The position numbers and the translations under genes were made by a program. From Alcanivorax sp. UBA4485 (GTDB taxonomy: Bacteria; Pseudomonadota; Gammaproteobacteria; Pseudomonadales; Alcanivoracaceae), in contig DGNT01000093.1 of assembly GCA_002389055.1 (NCBI GenBank), positions 1-11,673 on the forward strand: a DNA stretch of 11,673 nucleotides, written 5' to 3'. The notes under the pieces were generated by a model, which did no database searches, was not told where the DNA came from, and worked only from the letters and a program-made list of their open reading frames with translations. The number at the start of each line of letters is the position of its first letter. Positions within the stretch are counted from its first letter, which is position 1. Positions 1-8,399 of this stretch are shown piece after piece.

Positions 1-2
1 AA

Positions 3-140
3 GCAGCCCGTTCACGCAGTTTTAACATGGATATGAGACACCGCATCGAAGACCGTCTGGAAGAGCGCCGTCTCAAGCGCGAGCTTGGTGATTATGAGTT
101 CTTCAATATGGACGACGATGACGAGGACATCCTGCACTGA
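3..140 (+). CDS. 3' end of a small charged protein, possibly PA3496-like (partial)
   Basis: This reading frame is open from the left edge of the window and ends at TGA 138-140, so only the last 45 residues are visible. They include a basic, probably helical stretch (RHRIEDRLEERRLKRELGDY) followed by an acidic tail (MDDDDEDILH). An in-frame ATG sits at 27-29 but has no Shine-Dalgarno sequence before it, so the true start is probably outside the window. The R-R-I-E-D-x-L-E-E-R-R-L-K pattern with an acidic end recalls the small PA3496-type proteins of pseudomonads, whose function is poorly known. That assignment is from memory and weak. The gene converges on sucD, and a shared terminator lies just after its stop, which supports it being a real gene. 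Confidence 0.5.
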   Translation, partial: AARSRSFNMDMRHRIEDRLEERRLKRELGDYEFFNMDDDDEDILH

Positions 141-155
141 CGGTGGCGGGGTATA

Positions 156-183
156 AAAAAGGCCGGCGATTGCCGGCCTTTTT
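156..183. terminator. Bidirectional rho-independent terminator between the small gene and sucD
   Basis: A perfect GGCCGGC/GCCGGCC stem (161-167 with 172-178) has a 4-nt loop. It is flanked by a run of A on the left (155-160) and T on the right (179-183), so each strand reads as a GC stem followed by a U-tract. It lies 16 nt after the plus-strand stop and 27 nt after the sucD stop, so it can end both converging transcripts. Confidence 0.93.
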
Positions 184-209
184 ATTAACCACTCTGGTGC
201 GTCGCGGGA

Positions 210-1081
210 CTACCAGCCGGTGGCTTTTTTCACGCCTTCGCCGATCTCGGCGGGGTTGCGGACGGTGACCACACCGGCCGCTTCCAGGGCGGCGAACTTC
301 TCGTCCGCGGTGCCCTTGCCGCCGGCGATGATGGCGCCCGCGTGGCCCATGCGCTTACCCGGGGGCGCGGTGACACCGGCGATGTAGCTGACCACCGGTT
401 TGGTCACGTTGTCCTTGATGTACGCGGCCGCTTCGTCCTCGGCGGTACCGCCGATTTCACCCACCATCACGATGGCTTCGGTCTGCGGGTCGTTCTGGAA
501 CAGTTCCAGCGCCTCGATAAAGGTGGTCCCGGGAATCGGGTCGCCGCCGATGCCGATGCAGGTGGACTGACCGTAACCCAGTTTGGTGGTCTGGTTGACC
601 GCCTCGTAGGTCAGGGTGCCGGAACGGGACACGATGCCCACCTTGCCCGGCTTGTGAATGTGACCGGGCATGATGCCGATCTTGCATTCACCGGGGGTGA
701 TCACACCCGGGCAGTTCGGGCCGATCAGGCGCACCCCCTGCTTGCGGTCCAGATATTCCTTCACATAGAGCATGTCCAGCGCCGGGATGCCCTCGGTGAT
801 GCAGACGATCAGTTCGATGCCCGCGTCGGCGGCTTCCAGGATGGAATCCTTACAGAACGGCGCCGGTACGTAGATCACGGACGCGGTGGCGCCGGTCTCT
901 TTGACCGCTTCGGCCACGGTATTGAACACCGGCAGGCCCAGATGGGTCTGACCGCCTTTACCCGGGGTCACGCCGCCCACCATCTTGGTGCCGTACTCCA
1001 GCGCCTGTTCGGAATGGAAGGTGCCCTGGCTGCCGGTGAAACCCTGGCAGATCACCTTGGTGTTCTTATCAATCAATACGC

Positions 1082-1085
<4 letters not shown>
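210..1085 (-). CDS. sucD: Succinyl-CoA synthetase (ADP-forming) subunit alpha
   Basis: SucD pairs with SucC to convert succinyl-CoA, phosphate and a nucleoside diphosphate into succinate, CoA and the triphosphate, through a phosphohistidine. The 291-residue protein matches the usual length (about 289 in E. coli). The N-terminal CoA-binding Rossmann domain shows QGFTGSQGTFH near residues 14-24 and the GGVTPGKGG motif near 37-45. The ligase domain carries GPNCPG and SRSGTLTYE, and the active-site histidine is H248 in GKRMGHAGAII. The ATG overlaps the sucC stop codon in an ATGA arrangement (1082-1085). A GGAGG Shine-Dalgarno lies 6 nt upstream, inside sucC, so the two subunits are probably translationally coupled for 1:1 production. 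It is the last gene of the operon, followed by a strong terminator. Confidence 0.98.
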
Positions 1086-2251
<1,166 letters not shown>

Positions 2252-2299
2252 GCCTTAACTTCCGTAAGCTTGTCTGTGGATAGCGCTCCCGGCGCAATA

Positions 2300-2356
2300 T
2301 CGGGGCCTCTTCGGGCCCCTTCGTCTCGGGGCCCTCGGGTATCTGTTCGGGGCCCT
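2300..2356 (-). repeat. GC-only repeat and hairpin cluster in the lpd-sucC gap
   Basis: The gap 2252-2354 contains four related TCGGGGCC-like units. TCGGGGCCCT occurs exactly twice (2326-2335 and 2347-2356, the second reaching into the lpd stop codon). TCGGGGCCT lies at 2300-2308, and the inverse-type GGGCCCC at 2313-2319. On the transcribed strand 2313-2319 can pair perfectly with 2328-2334 (7 GC pairs, 8-nt loop), with 2349-2355, or as a 6-bp stem with 2302-2307. These pairings exclude each other. No U-tract follows, so this is not a classical terminator. It could be an attenuator, a processing site or an mRNA-stabilising element; the role is inference. Confidence 0.6.
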
Positions 2357-3794
2357 ACTTTTTGCGGCGGCGTTGCGCCACGTGGATAGCCTTGTAGTCC
2401 GTGGCCAGAGCCGCTTCATGCACGGTCTCGGAGAGGCTCGGGTGGCCGAACACCATCAATTGCAGGTCTTCGATGCTGGCACCGAATTCCATCGCCACGA
2501 CCCCTTGCTGAATCAACTCGGAGGCCTGTGGACCCAGGATGTGCATGCCCAGCACCCGGTCGGTTTTTTCGTCCACCACGAACTTCACCATGCCGCCGGG
2601 CTCGCCGGCGGCCAGCGCGCGGCCATTGGCGGCGAAGGGTACCGTGCCGGTTTTATACGGCTCGCCGGAATCCTTCACCTCTTCCTCGGTTTTACCCACC
2701 CAGGCGACCTCCGGATGGGTATAAATGACGCCCGGCACGGCGTCGTAATTAACCTGGGTATGTTCCCCGGCAATCACATCCGCCACCATCACGCCCTCTT
2801 CGATCGCTTTGTGGGCCAGAGCCGGTCCACGCACCAGGTCGCCGATCGCATACACGCCGGGGACATCGGTGCGGCACTGACTGTCGACGTAAACGTAATT
2901 ACGTTCGTCCATGGTCACGCCGGCGTCCTGGCTGAGCAGGCCTTCGGTGTAAGGACGGCGGCCCACCGCCACGATCAGGCGGTCGAACGTCTCTTCGTGC
3001 TCTTCACCGTCGTAGCTGTAGGTGACGCGCACGGAATTCTTGTTCTTCTTGGTTCCGGTGACCCGGGCACCCAGGTGGATGTCGAGCCCTTGTTTGGAAA
3101 ACAGTTTGAACGCTTCCTTGCCGATCTGCCTGTCCACGGTGGGCAGGAACGTATCCACCGCTTCGAGCACCTTCACTTCACTGCCGAGACGGGCCCACAC
3201 GCTGCCCAGCTCCAGGCCGATAATGCCGGCGCCGATGACGCCCAGCTTCTTCGGCACGGAATCGAATTCCAACGCCCCGGTGGAATCCACGATGATCTTC
3301 TGATCCACCTCGGCGACCGGAATGTCCACCGGCACCGAGCCGGCGGCGAGAATCACGTGTTCCGCTTCCAGGCTTTGTTCATCGCCTTCCAGCGGCGTGA
3401 ACTGCACCTGCTTGTTGGCCTTGAGCTGGCCACTGCCCTGCAACCAGGTCACCTTGTTCGATTTGAACAGGGAGGCCACGCCGCCGGTGAGTTGCTGCAC
3501 CACTTTGTCCTTGCGTTGGTGCATGGTGTCCAGGTCGAGGGTCAGTTTGCCCACCCCGACACCATGTTCGGCGAACGCATGCTCGGCTTCGTGGTACTTC
3601 CAGGAAGAATCCAGCAACGCCTTGGACGGAATGCAGCCCACGTTCAGGCAGGTGCCGCCGAGTGCCGGCTGGTCCTGTTTGTTGACGCGCTTCTCGATGC
3701 AGGCCGTGTTGAAGCCCAACTGCGCGCAGCGAATCGCGGCGACGTAACCGCCGGGGCCGCCGCCGATGACGATGACATCGTATTTATCAGCCAT
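2355..3794 (-). CDS. lpdA: Dihydrolipoyl dehydrogenase (E3), LpdG type
   Basis: This flavoprotein reoxidises the dihydrolipoyl group of SucB and passes electrons through FAD and a redox disulfide to NAD+. The 479-residue protein begins with the FAD-binding motif GGGPGGY (11-17), followed by the redox-active pair C49 and C54 in GGTCLNVGC. A second Rossmann motif for NAD (GVIGAGIIGLELG) is in the middle. The dimerisation domain contains the catalytic pair H451 and E456 (HPSLSETVHE). Sequence resemblance is to LpdG, the E3 encoded with the oxoglutarate dehydrogenase genes in Pseudomonas. It starts 10 nt after the sucB stop, with AAGGGA 7 nt before the ATG overlapping the sucB end. It may also serve pyruvate dehydrogenase or glycine cleavage, depending on other lpd copies elsewhere. 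Confidence 0.97.
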   Translation of the reverse strand: MADKYDVIVIGGGPGGYVAAIRCAQLGFNTACIEKRVNKQDQPALGGTCLNVGCIPSKALLDSSWKYHEAEHAFAEHGVGVGKLTLDLDTMHQRKDKVVQQLTGGVASLFKSNKVTWLQGSGQLKANKQVQFTPLEGDEQSLEAEHVILAAGSVPVDIPVAEVDQKIIVDSTGALEFDSVPKKLGVIGAGIIGLELGSVWARLGSEVKVLEAVDTFLPTVDRQIGKEAFKLFSKQGLDIHLGARVTGTKKNKNSVRVTYSYDGEEHEETFDRLIVAVGRRPYTEGLLSQDAGVTMDERNYVYVDSQCRTDVPGVYAIGDLVRGPALAHKAIEEGVMVADVIAGEHTQVNYDAVPGVIYTHPEVAWVGKTEEEVKDSGEPYKTGTVPFAANGRALAAGEPGGMVKFVVDEKTDRVLGMHILGPQASELIQQGVVAMEFGASIEDLQLMVFGHPSLSETVHEAALATDYKAIHVAQRRRKK

Positions 3795-3804
3795 AACAAA
3801 TCCC

Positions 3805-5106
3805 TTAAATGTCCAGCAGCAGCCGCGCCGGGTCCTCGATAAAGTTCTTCACCGCGACCAGGAACTGCACCGCCTGCTTGCCGTCGATGAGGCGGTGGTC
3901 GTAGGACAGCGCCAGATACATCATCGGCAGAATTTTCACTTCACCGTCCACCGCCATGGGCCGTTCCTGAATCTTATGCATTCCCAGGATGGCAGTCTGC
4001 GGCGGGTTGAGGATCGGCATCGACATCAGCGAACCGAACACGCCACCGTTGGAAATGGTGAAGGTGCCGCCGGTCATCTCGTCGATGGACAGCTTGCCTT
4101 TCTGGGCCTTCTGGCCGTAATCGATGATCTGCGACTCTACTTCCGCGAGACCCTTCTGGTCCGCGTCACGTACCACTGGCACCACCAGACCGCGCTCGGT
4201 GGACACCGCCATGCCGATGTCGTAGTAACCGTGGTACACCACGTCGTCATCGTCGATGGAGGCGTTCACTTCGGGGTAGCGCTTCAGCGCTTCCACGCAG
4301 GCGCGGGTAAAGAAGCCCATAAAGCCGAGGCGCACGCCGTGGGCTTTTTCGAAGGCGTCCTTGTAGTTCTTGCGCATGTCCATGATCGGCTTCATGTTGA
4401 CCTCGTTGAAGGTGGTCAACATGGCCGCGTTCTGTTGCGCGGACACCAGCCGCTCGGCGATGCGCTTACGCAGGCGGGTCATCGGTACCCGGCGCTCTTC
4501 ACGCTCACCCGGCTCCGGTGCCGGCATCGGCGCCGCCTTGGGCGCGTCGCTCTTGGCCTCGCCGCCGGAAGACTGCTTACGCTCCTCGCGGCTGGCCAGC
4601 GCCTTCTCCACGTCTTCCTTGGTGATGCGACCGTCCCGGCCGCTGCCCTTGACGTCGGACGCGGAGAGATTGTGTTCGCTCATCATCTTGCGCGCCGCCG
4701 GGCCGGCCTGGGCGTCTTTGTCACCGCCCTGCTCGTCGTTGTCCTGCGCGTCTTTATCGTCCGCCGCGGGCGCTTCTTTCTGTTCGCCCTTGTCGTCTTC
4801 TCCGCTGTCTTTCGCGGTGTCCTTGTCTTCGTCCTTGCTGGCACCGCTGTCCGCGCCGCCGGCGCCGCTACCGGCTTCCAGCTGGCCCAGCACTTCCTGG
4901 CTTTCCACGGTGTCGCCTTCGTCCTTGAGGATCTTCGCCACCACACCGTCGCTGGGGGCTACCACTTCCAGCACTACTTTGTCGGTTTCGATGTCCACCA
5001 GCAGCTCGTCACGCTTGACCGCCTCGCCTTCTTTCTTGTGCCAGGTCGCCACGGTGCCGTCCGCTACGGATTCGGGAAACTGTGGGGCTTTGATGTCTGT
5101 CGCCAT
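3805..5106 (-). CDS. sucB: Dihydrolipoyllysine succinyltransferase (E2 of 2-oxoglutarate dehydrogenase)
   Basis: SucB forms the core of the 2-oxoglutarate dehydrogenase complex and transfers the succinyl group from its lipoyl arm to CoA. Visible parts in order are one lipoyl domain (about 1-77, lipoylated lysine K43 in IETDKV), a linker (about 78-135), and the E1/E3-binding domain (about 136-170, AARKMMSEHNLSASDVKGSGRDGRITKEDV). A second, proline-containing linker precedes the acyltransferase domain (about 203-433), whose catalytic residues are H404 and D408 in DHRLIDG. At 433 residues it is longer than E. coli SucB (405). Much of the difference is the first linker, which is unusually acidic: 18 Asp/Glu in residues 91-131 rather than the common Ala/Pro-rich type. 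AAGGA lies 6 nt before the ATG. The gene is 35 nt downstream of sucA and 10 nt upstream of lpd. Confidence 0.98.
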   Translation of the reverse strand: MATDIKAPQFPESVADGTVATWHKKEGEAVKRDELLVDIETDKVVLEVVAPSDGVVAKILKDEGDTVESQEVLGQLEAGSGAGGADSGASKDEDKDTAKDSGEDDKGEQKEAPAADDKDAQDNDEQGGDKDAQAGPAARKMMSEHNLSASDVKGSGRDGRITKEDVEKALASREERKQSSGGEAKSDAPKAAPMPAPEPGEREERRVPMTRLRKRIAERLVSAQQNAAMLTTFNEVNMKPIMDMRKNYKDAFEKAHGVRLGFMGFFTRACVEALKRYPEVNASIDDDDVVYHGYYDIGMAVSTERGLVVPVVRDADQKGLAEVESQIIDYGQKAQKGKLSIDEMTGGTFTISNGGVFGSLMSMPILNPPQTAILGMHKIQERPMAVDGEVKILPMMYLALSYDHRLIDGKQAVQFLVAVKNFIEDPARLLLDI

Positions 5107-5141
5107 GCTTATTCCTTAACCCTATCTCGGTTGGCTGTCGC

Positions 5142-7976
5142 TCAGTTGATCTGGAAGGCGTCTTCGACGAGACGCTGTTGCTGTTCCACGTGCAGGGACA
5201 TGGAGCCCACCGCCGGGGCCGCCGCCATGTCGCGGCCCGCGTAATGCACATGCAGTTTGTCGTTAACCGCTCTGGCCACCCGGAACATATGGTGCTGCGA
5301 GCAGTACCAGGCACCCTGGTTCATCGGCTCTTCCTGACACCACACCAGGTTTTCCAGATTGGGATAGCTCTCCAGCACTTCCTGGAGACGCTTTTCCGGG
5401 AACGGATAAAGCTGCTCGATGCGCACCAGCGCGGTGTCGTTGAGGTCGTCCGACTCGCGTTTTTCCAGCAGGTCGTAGAACACCTTGCCGGAGCACATGA
5501 CCACACGTTTGATGTCTTTGTGGTCCATGTCGGCGCGGTCGTCCAGAACGGTCTGGAAACGGCCTTCGGAAAGGTCTTCCAGGGACGATTTGGCGCGTTT
5601 GTGGCGCAGCAGGCTTTTCGGCGTCATCACCACCAGCGGCTTGCGCAGCGGCCGTACCGCCTGACGCCGCAGCAGATGGAAAATCTGCGCCGGGGTGGTG
5701 GGCACGCACACCTGCATGTTGTGCTCGGCGCACAGCTGCAGGAAACGCTCCAGACGGGCGGAGGAATGCTCCGGGCCCTGACCTTCGTAGCCGTGCGGCA
5801 GCAACAGGGTGAGGCCGCACAAACGCCCCCACTTGGCTTCGCCGGACGACATGAACTGGTCGATCACCACCTGGGCGCCGTTGGCGAAGTCGCCGAACTG
5901 CGCTTCCCAGACGATCAGCGCTTCCGGGGTGGTGGTGGCGTAACCGTACTCAAAGCCGAGCACCGCCTCCTCGGAAAGCAGCGAGTCGTAAATATCAAAG
6001 CGCGGCTGACCTTCCTGAAGATGGGCCAGAGGCACATAGTCCTCGCCGTTCTTCTGGTTGTGCAGCACCGCATGACGGTGGGAGAAGGTACCGCGCCCGG
6101 AATCCTGGCCGGTGAGCCGCACCATCACGCCCTGATCCAGCAGAGTGGCGTAGGCAAGGGTCTCGCCGTAGCCCCAGTTGATCGACATGGCGCCGGCGGT
6201 CATCTTGCGGCGGTCCTCGAGAATCTTCTTCACCTGCCGCTGCAGAACCACGCCCTCGGGCACGGTTTCCAGACGGTTGGCCAGATCCTGAAGTTTCTTC
6301 AGCGGATAGCCGGTGTCCCAATCGTCTTCGACCTGATGACCGACGTAGGGGCTCCAGTCCACGAACAGGGACTTGTTGGGCTCACGCACCAGTGATTTGA
6401 CCACATGGTTGCCTTCGTCCAGGGCGTCGCGATAGTCGTCGACCATCTTCTGGGCGTCCTGCTCGGACAGGATCTGCTCGTTGATCAGGCGCTCCGCGTA
6501 CAGCGTGCGGCTGGACGGGTGTGACTTGATCTTCTTGTACATCAGCGGCTGGGTGGAGGACGGCTCGTCCGCCTCATTGTGACCCGAGCGGCGATAGCAG
6601 ATCAGGTCGATCACCACGTCCTTCTTGAACTGCATGCGGTAGTCCACCGCCAGCTGGGTGACGAAATACACCGCTTCCGGGTCGTCCGCGTTGACGTGGA
6701 AAATCGGCGACTGAACCATTTTCGCCACGTCGGTGCAGTATTCCGTGGAGCGGGCGTCGTCACGGCGGCTGGTGGTGAAGCCGACCTGGTTGTTGACGAT
6801 CACGTGCAGGGTGCCGCCGGTCTTGAACCCGCGGGTCTGGGACATCTGGAACGTCTCCATGACCACGCCCTGACCGGCGAAGGCCGCGTCACCGTGAATC
6901 AGAATCGGCACCACCTGGTCACCGCCGCCGTCGTCGCGGCGATCCTGGCGGGCGCGCACCGAGCCTTCAACCACCGGCGATACGATCTCCAGGTGGGACG
7001 GGTTGAAAGCCAGCGCCAGATGCACTTCACCGCCGGAGGTCTGCACGTTGGACGAGAAGCCCTGGTGGTACTTCACATCGCCGGAGCCGTTCTCGTTGAA
7101 GCTCTTGCCCTCGAACTCACCAAACAGATCGCGGGGGCTCTTGCCGAGAATGTTCACCAGCAGATTGAGGCGGCCCCGGTGGGCCATGCCGATGACCATT
7201 TCCTTGGCGCCGTAGCTGCCGACCCGCTGGATCATCTCGTCCATCAGCGGAATCATCGACTCGCCGCCTTCCAGGCCGAAGCGCTTGGTGCCGGGGAAGC
7301 GACTGCCCAGGTACTTTTCCAGGCCCTCGGCCGCGGTCAGACGCTCGAGAATATGACCTTTGATATCGGCGCCGTATTGCGGATGGCTGCGCACGCCTTC
7401 CAGCCGCTGCTGAAGCCAGCGCTTCTCGGCGGTGTTGACGATGTGCATGTACTCGCAGCCCACCGTCGAGCAGTAGGTGCCCTGCAGGCAGTCCATGATT
7501 TCGCGCAGGGTGGCTTCCGGCTTGCCGATGAACAGGTTGCCGGTCTGGAACACCGTGTCCATGTCCGCCTTGCTCAGGCCGTGGTGGGCCAGCTCCAGGT
7601 CGGTCACCGCCTCGCGCTCCATGATGCCGAGCGGATCCAGCCTGGCCACCTGATGGCCCCGGTTGCGATACGCGGCGATCAGATGGAGCACCCGCACCTG
7701 GCGGCGTTCGTGCTCGCTGCTGACGGCGCCGGCGCCGACTTTCTGCACACGGGACTTGTTCTTGGCTTCGAGCAGGAAATACTCACGGACCGCCGAGTGG
7801 GGAACATCGGATTCAACGGCGCCGTCGGAAGGCAGTTTTTCGAAGTAGGCGCGCCAGTCTTCCGGCACGGAATTGGGATCAGTCAGATAGGATTCGTACA
7901 GTTCATCAACATAGGCCGCGTTGGAGCCCCCGATATGGGAGGACTGCCACTGACGGTACATGGAACTGTCTTGCAT
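5142..7976 (-). CDS. sucA: 2-oxoglutarate dehydrogenase E1 component
   Basis: SucA is the thiamine diphosphate-dependent E1 enzyme that decarboxylates 2-oxoglutarate and succinylates the lipoyl group of SucB. The 944-residue product compares with 933 in E. coli. The N-terminal E2-binding helix is clear (YVDELYESYLTDPNSVPEDW, 22-41). Active-site motifs follow: GMAHRGRLN with H266, HGDAAFAGQG at 361-370 and NNQVGF at 395-400, the last two belonging to the thiamine diphosphate/Mg site. The transketolase-like C-terminal half continues to the end. The frame is open for 30 codons further upstream (to 8066). I chose the ATG at 7974-7976 because MQDSSMYRQWQSSH aligns with the normal SucA N-terminus and an AAGGA lies about 10 nt before it. 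It is the first gene of the suc cluster and follows a long, structured non-coding stretch. Confidence 0.97.
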   Translation of the reverse strand: MQDSSMYRQWQSSHIGGSNAAYVDELYESYLTDPNSVPEDWRAYFEKLPSDGAVESDVPHSAVREYFLLEAKNKSRVQKVGAGAVSSEHERRQVRVLHLIAAYRNRGHQVARLDPLGIMEREAVTDLELAHHGLSKADMDTVFQTGNLFIGKPEATLREIMDCLQGTYCSTVGCEYMHIVNTAEKRWLQQRLEGVRSHPQYGADIKGHILERLTAAEGLEKYLGSRFPGTKRFGLEGGESMIPLMDEMIQRVGSYGAKEMVIGMAHRGRLNLLVNILGKSPRDLFGEFEGKSFNENGSGDVKYHQGFSSNVQTSGGEVHLALAFNPSHLEIVSPVVEGSVRARQDRRDDGGGDQVVPILIHGDAAFAGQGVVMETFQMSQTRGFKTGGTLHVIVNNQVGFTTSRRDDARSTEYCTDVAKMVQSPIFHVNADDPEAVYFVTQLAVDYRMQFKKDVVIDLICYRRSGHNEADEPSSTQPLMYKKIKSHPSSRTLYAERLINEQILSEQDAQKMVDDYRDALDEGNHVVKSLVREPNKSLFVDWSPYVGHQVEDDWDTGYPLKKLQDLANRLETVPEGVVLQRQVKKILEDRRKMTAGAMSINWGYGETLAYATLLDQGVMVRLTGQDSGRGTFSHRHAVLHNQKNGEDYVPLAHLQEGQPRFDIYDSLLSEEAVLGFEYGYATTTPEALIVWEAQFGDFANGAQVVIDQFMSSGEAKWGRLCGLTLLLPHGYEGQGPEHSSARLERFLQLCAEHNMQVCVPTTPAQIFHLLRRQAVRPLRKPLVVMTPKSLLRHKRAKSSLEDLSEGRFQTVLDDRADMDHKDIKRVVMCSGKVFYDLLEKRESDDLNDTALVRIEQLYPFPEKRLQEVLESYPNLENLVWCQEEPMNQGAWYCSQHHMFRVARAVNDKLHVHYAGRDMAAAPAVGSMSLHVEQQQRLVEDAFQIN

Positions 7977-8009
7977 CGTCGCTCGTTCCTTAGCCGGGCG
8001 AACGTCACG

Positions 8010-8040
8010 CCTGTGGGCATGTATCTGCTCTGTCCACAGG
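8010..8040. repeat. 7-bp inverted repeat in the sucA leader
   Basis: CCTGTGG at 8010-8016 is matched by its reverse complement CCACAGG at 8034-8040, with 17 nt between. It ends 33 bp before the sucA start codon, just upstream of the ribosome-binding region. It could be an RNA hairpin or a protein-binding site. A 7-bp match of this spacing could also be chance. Confidence 0.4.
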
Positions 8041-8079
8041 GCTGCGACCCTGTTACCCGCGCTCATCGCTGTTTACGGA

Positions 8080-8100
8080 CCGGCACCTTTTAAGCGCCGG
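8080..8100 (-). repeat. GC-rich hairpin in the sucA leader
   Basis: Read on the minus strand, CCGGCGC pairs with GUGCCGG around the 7-nt loop UUAAAAG, giving a 7-bp stem with one G-U pair. The orientation-specific G-U pair means it is more stable in the sucA transcript than in the antisense one. No U-tract follows, so it is not a terminator. Confidence 0.45.
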
Positions 8101-8145
8101 CCCACTTGCTGTCTGGAGGCTCCGGGGTTGCCGAAACCGCCACCT

Positions 8146-8175
8146 AGTGTAGTACCTTTGTGGTGGTTTTGTTAG
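8146..8175 (-). promoter_or_regulatory. Candidate sigma-70-like promoter proximal to sucA
   Basis: On the minus strand, CTAACA (8170-8175, 4 of 6 to TTGACA) and TACACT (8146-8151, 4 of 6 to TATAAT) are separated by 18 bp. If used, transcription would start about 160 nt before the sucA ATG and the transcript would include the hairpin at 8080-8100. The match is weak and is offered only because a promoter is expected in this gap. Confidence 0.22.
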
Positions 8176-8182
8176 GCGTCTC

Positions 8183-8215
8183 CGGAGAAAATGACTTATC
8201 GGTCTTTTTTCTCCG
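8183..8215. repeat. Perfect 9-bp inverted repeat CGGAGAAAA-N15-TTTTCTCCG
   Basis: The left arm is 8183-8191 and the right arm 8207-8215; a short inner GAC/GTC pair (8193-8195 with 8202-8204) extends the dyad. No T-tract follows on either strand. The form suits a dimeric regulator's operator or a leader hairpin. It also overlaps a weak promoter-like pair on the minus strand: TTGCGC (8218-8223) and GATAAG (8195-8200), spaced by 17 bp, with the latter in the spacer of the dyad. Which role is real cannot be told from sequence. Confidence 0.55.
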
Positions 8216-8363
8216 CGGCGCAATCCCACCAATGTCTAACGCTTGCCATCCCTTCATTAAGGCATGGGGGCGGCGGCACCAATCTCAAGCTTAACCAAAG
8301 CCACCCTTCCCCGAACCCTTCCGTCGCATCCGGATACAATTTGCGGCCAGGGATGGCGCCCAC

Positions 8364-8390
8364 AAAAAAGGCGGCCCGTGGGCCGCCTTT
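8364..8390 (-). terminator. Rho-independent terminator after sdhB
   Basis: On the minus strand an 8-bp perfect stem, GGCGGCCC/GGGCCGCC (8370-8377 with 8380-8387), is extended by A-U pairs and followed by six T residues (8369-8364). It lies 9 nt after the sdhB stop codon. It marks the end of an sdhCDAB transcript and separates sdh from suc, though partial read-through is possible. Confidence 0.92.
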
Positions 8391-8399
8391 CAATTTCCG

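Larger units (their letters stand above)
7977..8366. other. Non-coding leader/promoter region of the suc operon
   Basis: About 390 bp lie between the sdh terminator and the sucA start, with no convincing gene on either strand. Short open frames here either run into neighbouring genes or begin inside the terminator and have no Shine-Dalgarno or recognisable composition. Three inverted repeats (8010-8040, 8080-8100, 8183-8215) and weak promoter-like hexamers occur on the minus strand. The small perfect palindrome ATCCGGAT is at 8328-8335. Because sdh ends in its own terminator, a promoter for sucA is expected here. Confidence 0.75.

Noticed and set aside
2302..2334. GC-rich hairpins after lpd as a rho-independent terminator
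   Set aside because: No T-tract follows on the transcribed strand, and sucC has no obvious promoter of its own downstream of them.
3766..5244. A 492-codon plus-strand frame antisense to sucB
   Set aside because: Its His/Val/Leu-rich product has no domain pattern, and it crosses the lpd-sucB-sucA junctions. sucB on the other strand is certain.
7977..8066. A 30-residue N-terminal extension of SucA beginning at 8066
   Set aside because: The extension lacks similarity to SucA N-termini, whereas MQDSSMYRQWQSSH at 7976 fits the family and has an AAGGA before it.
8312..8340. TACAAT (8335-8340, plus strand) as a -10 element
   Set aside because: No -35 match lies at a suitable distance, and transcription would run at once into the terminator region and antisense to sdh.
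8196..8393. A 65-residue minus-strand frame between sdhB and sucA
   Set aside because: It begins inside the sdh terminator stem, has no ribosome-binding site and shows no family pattern.
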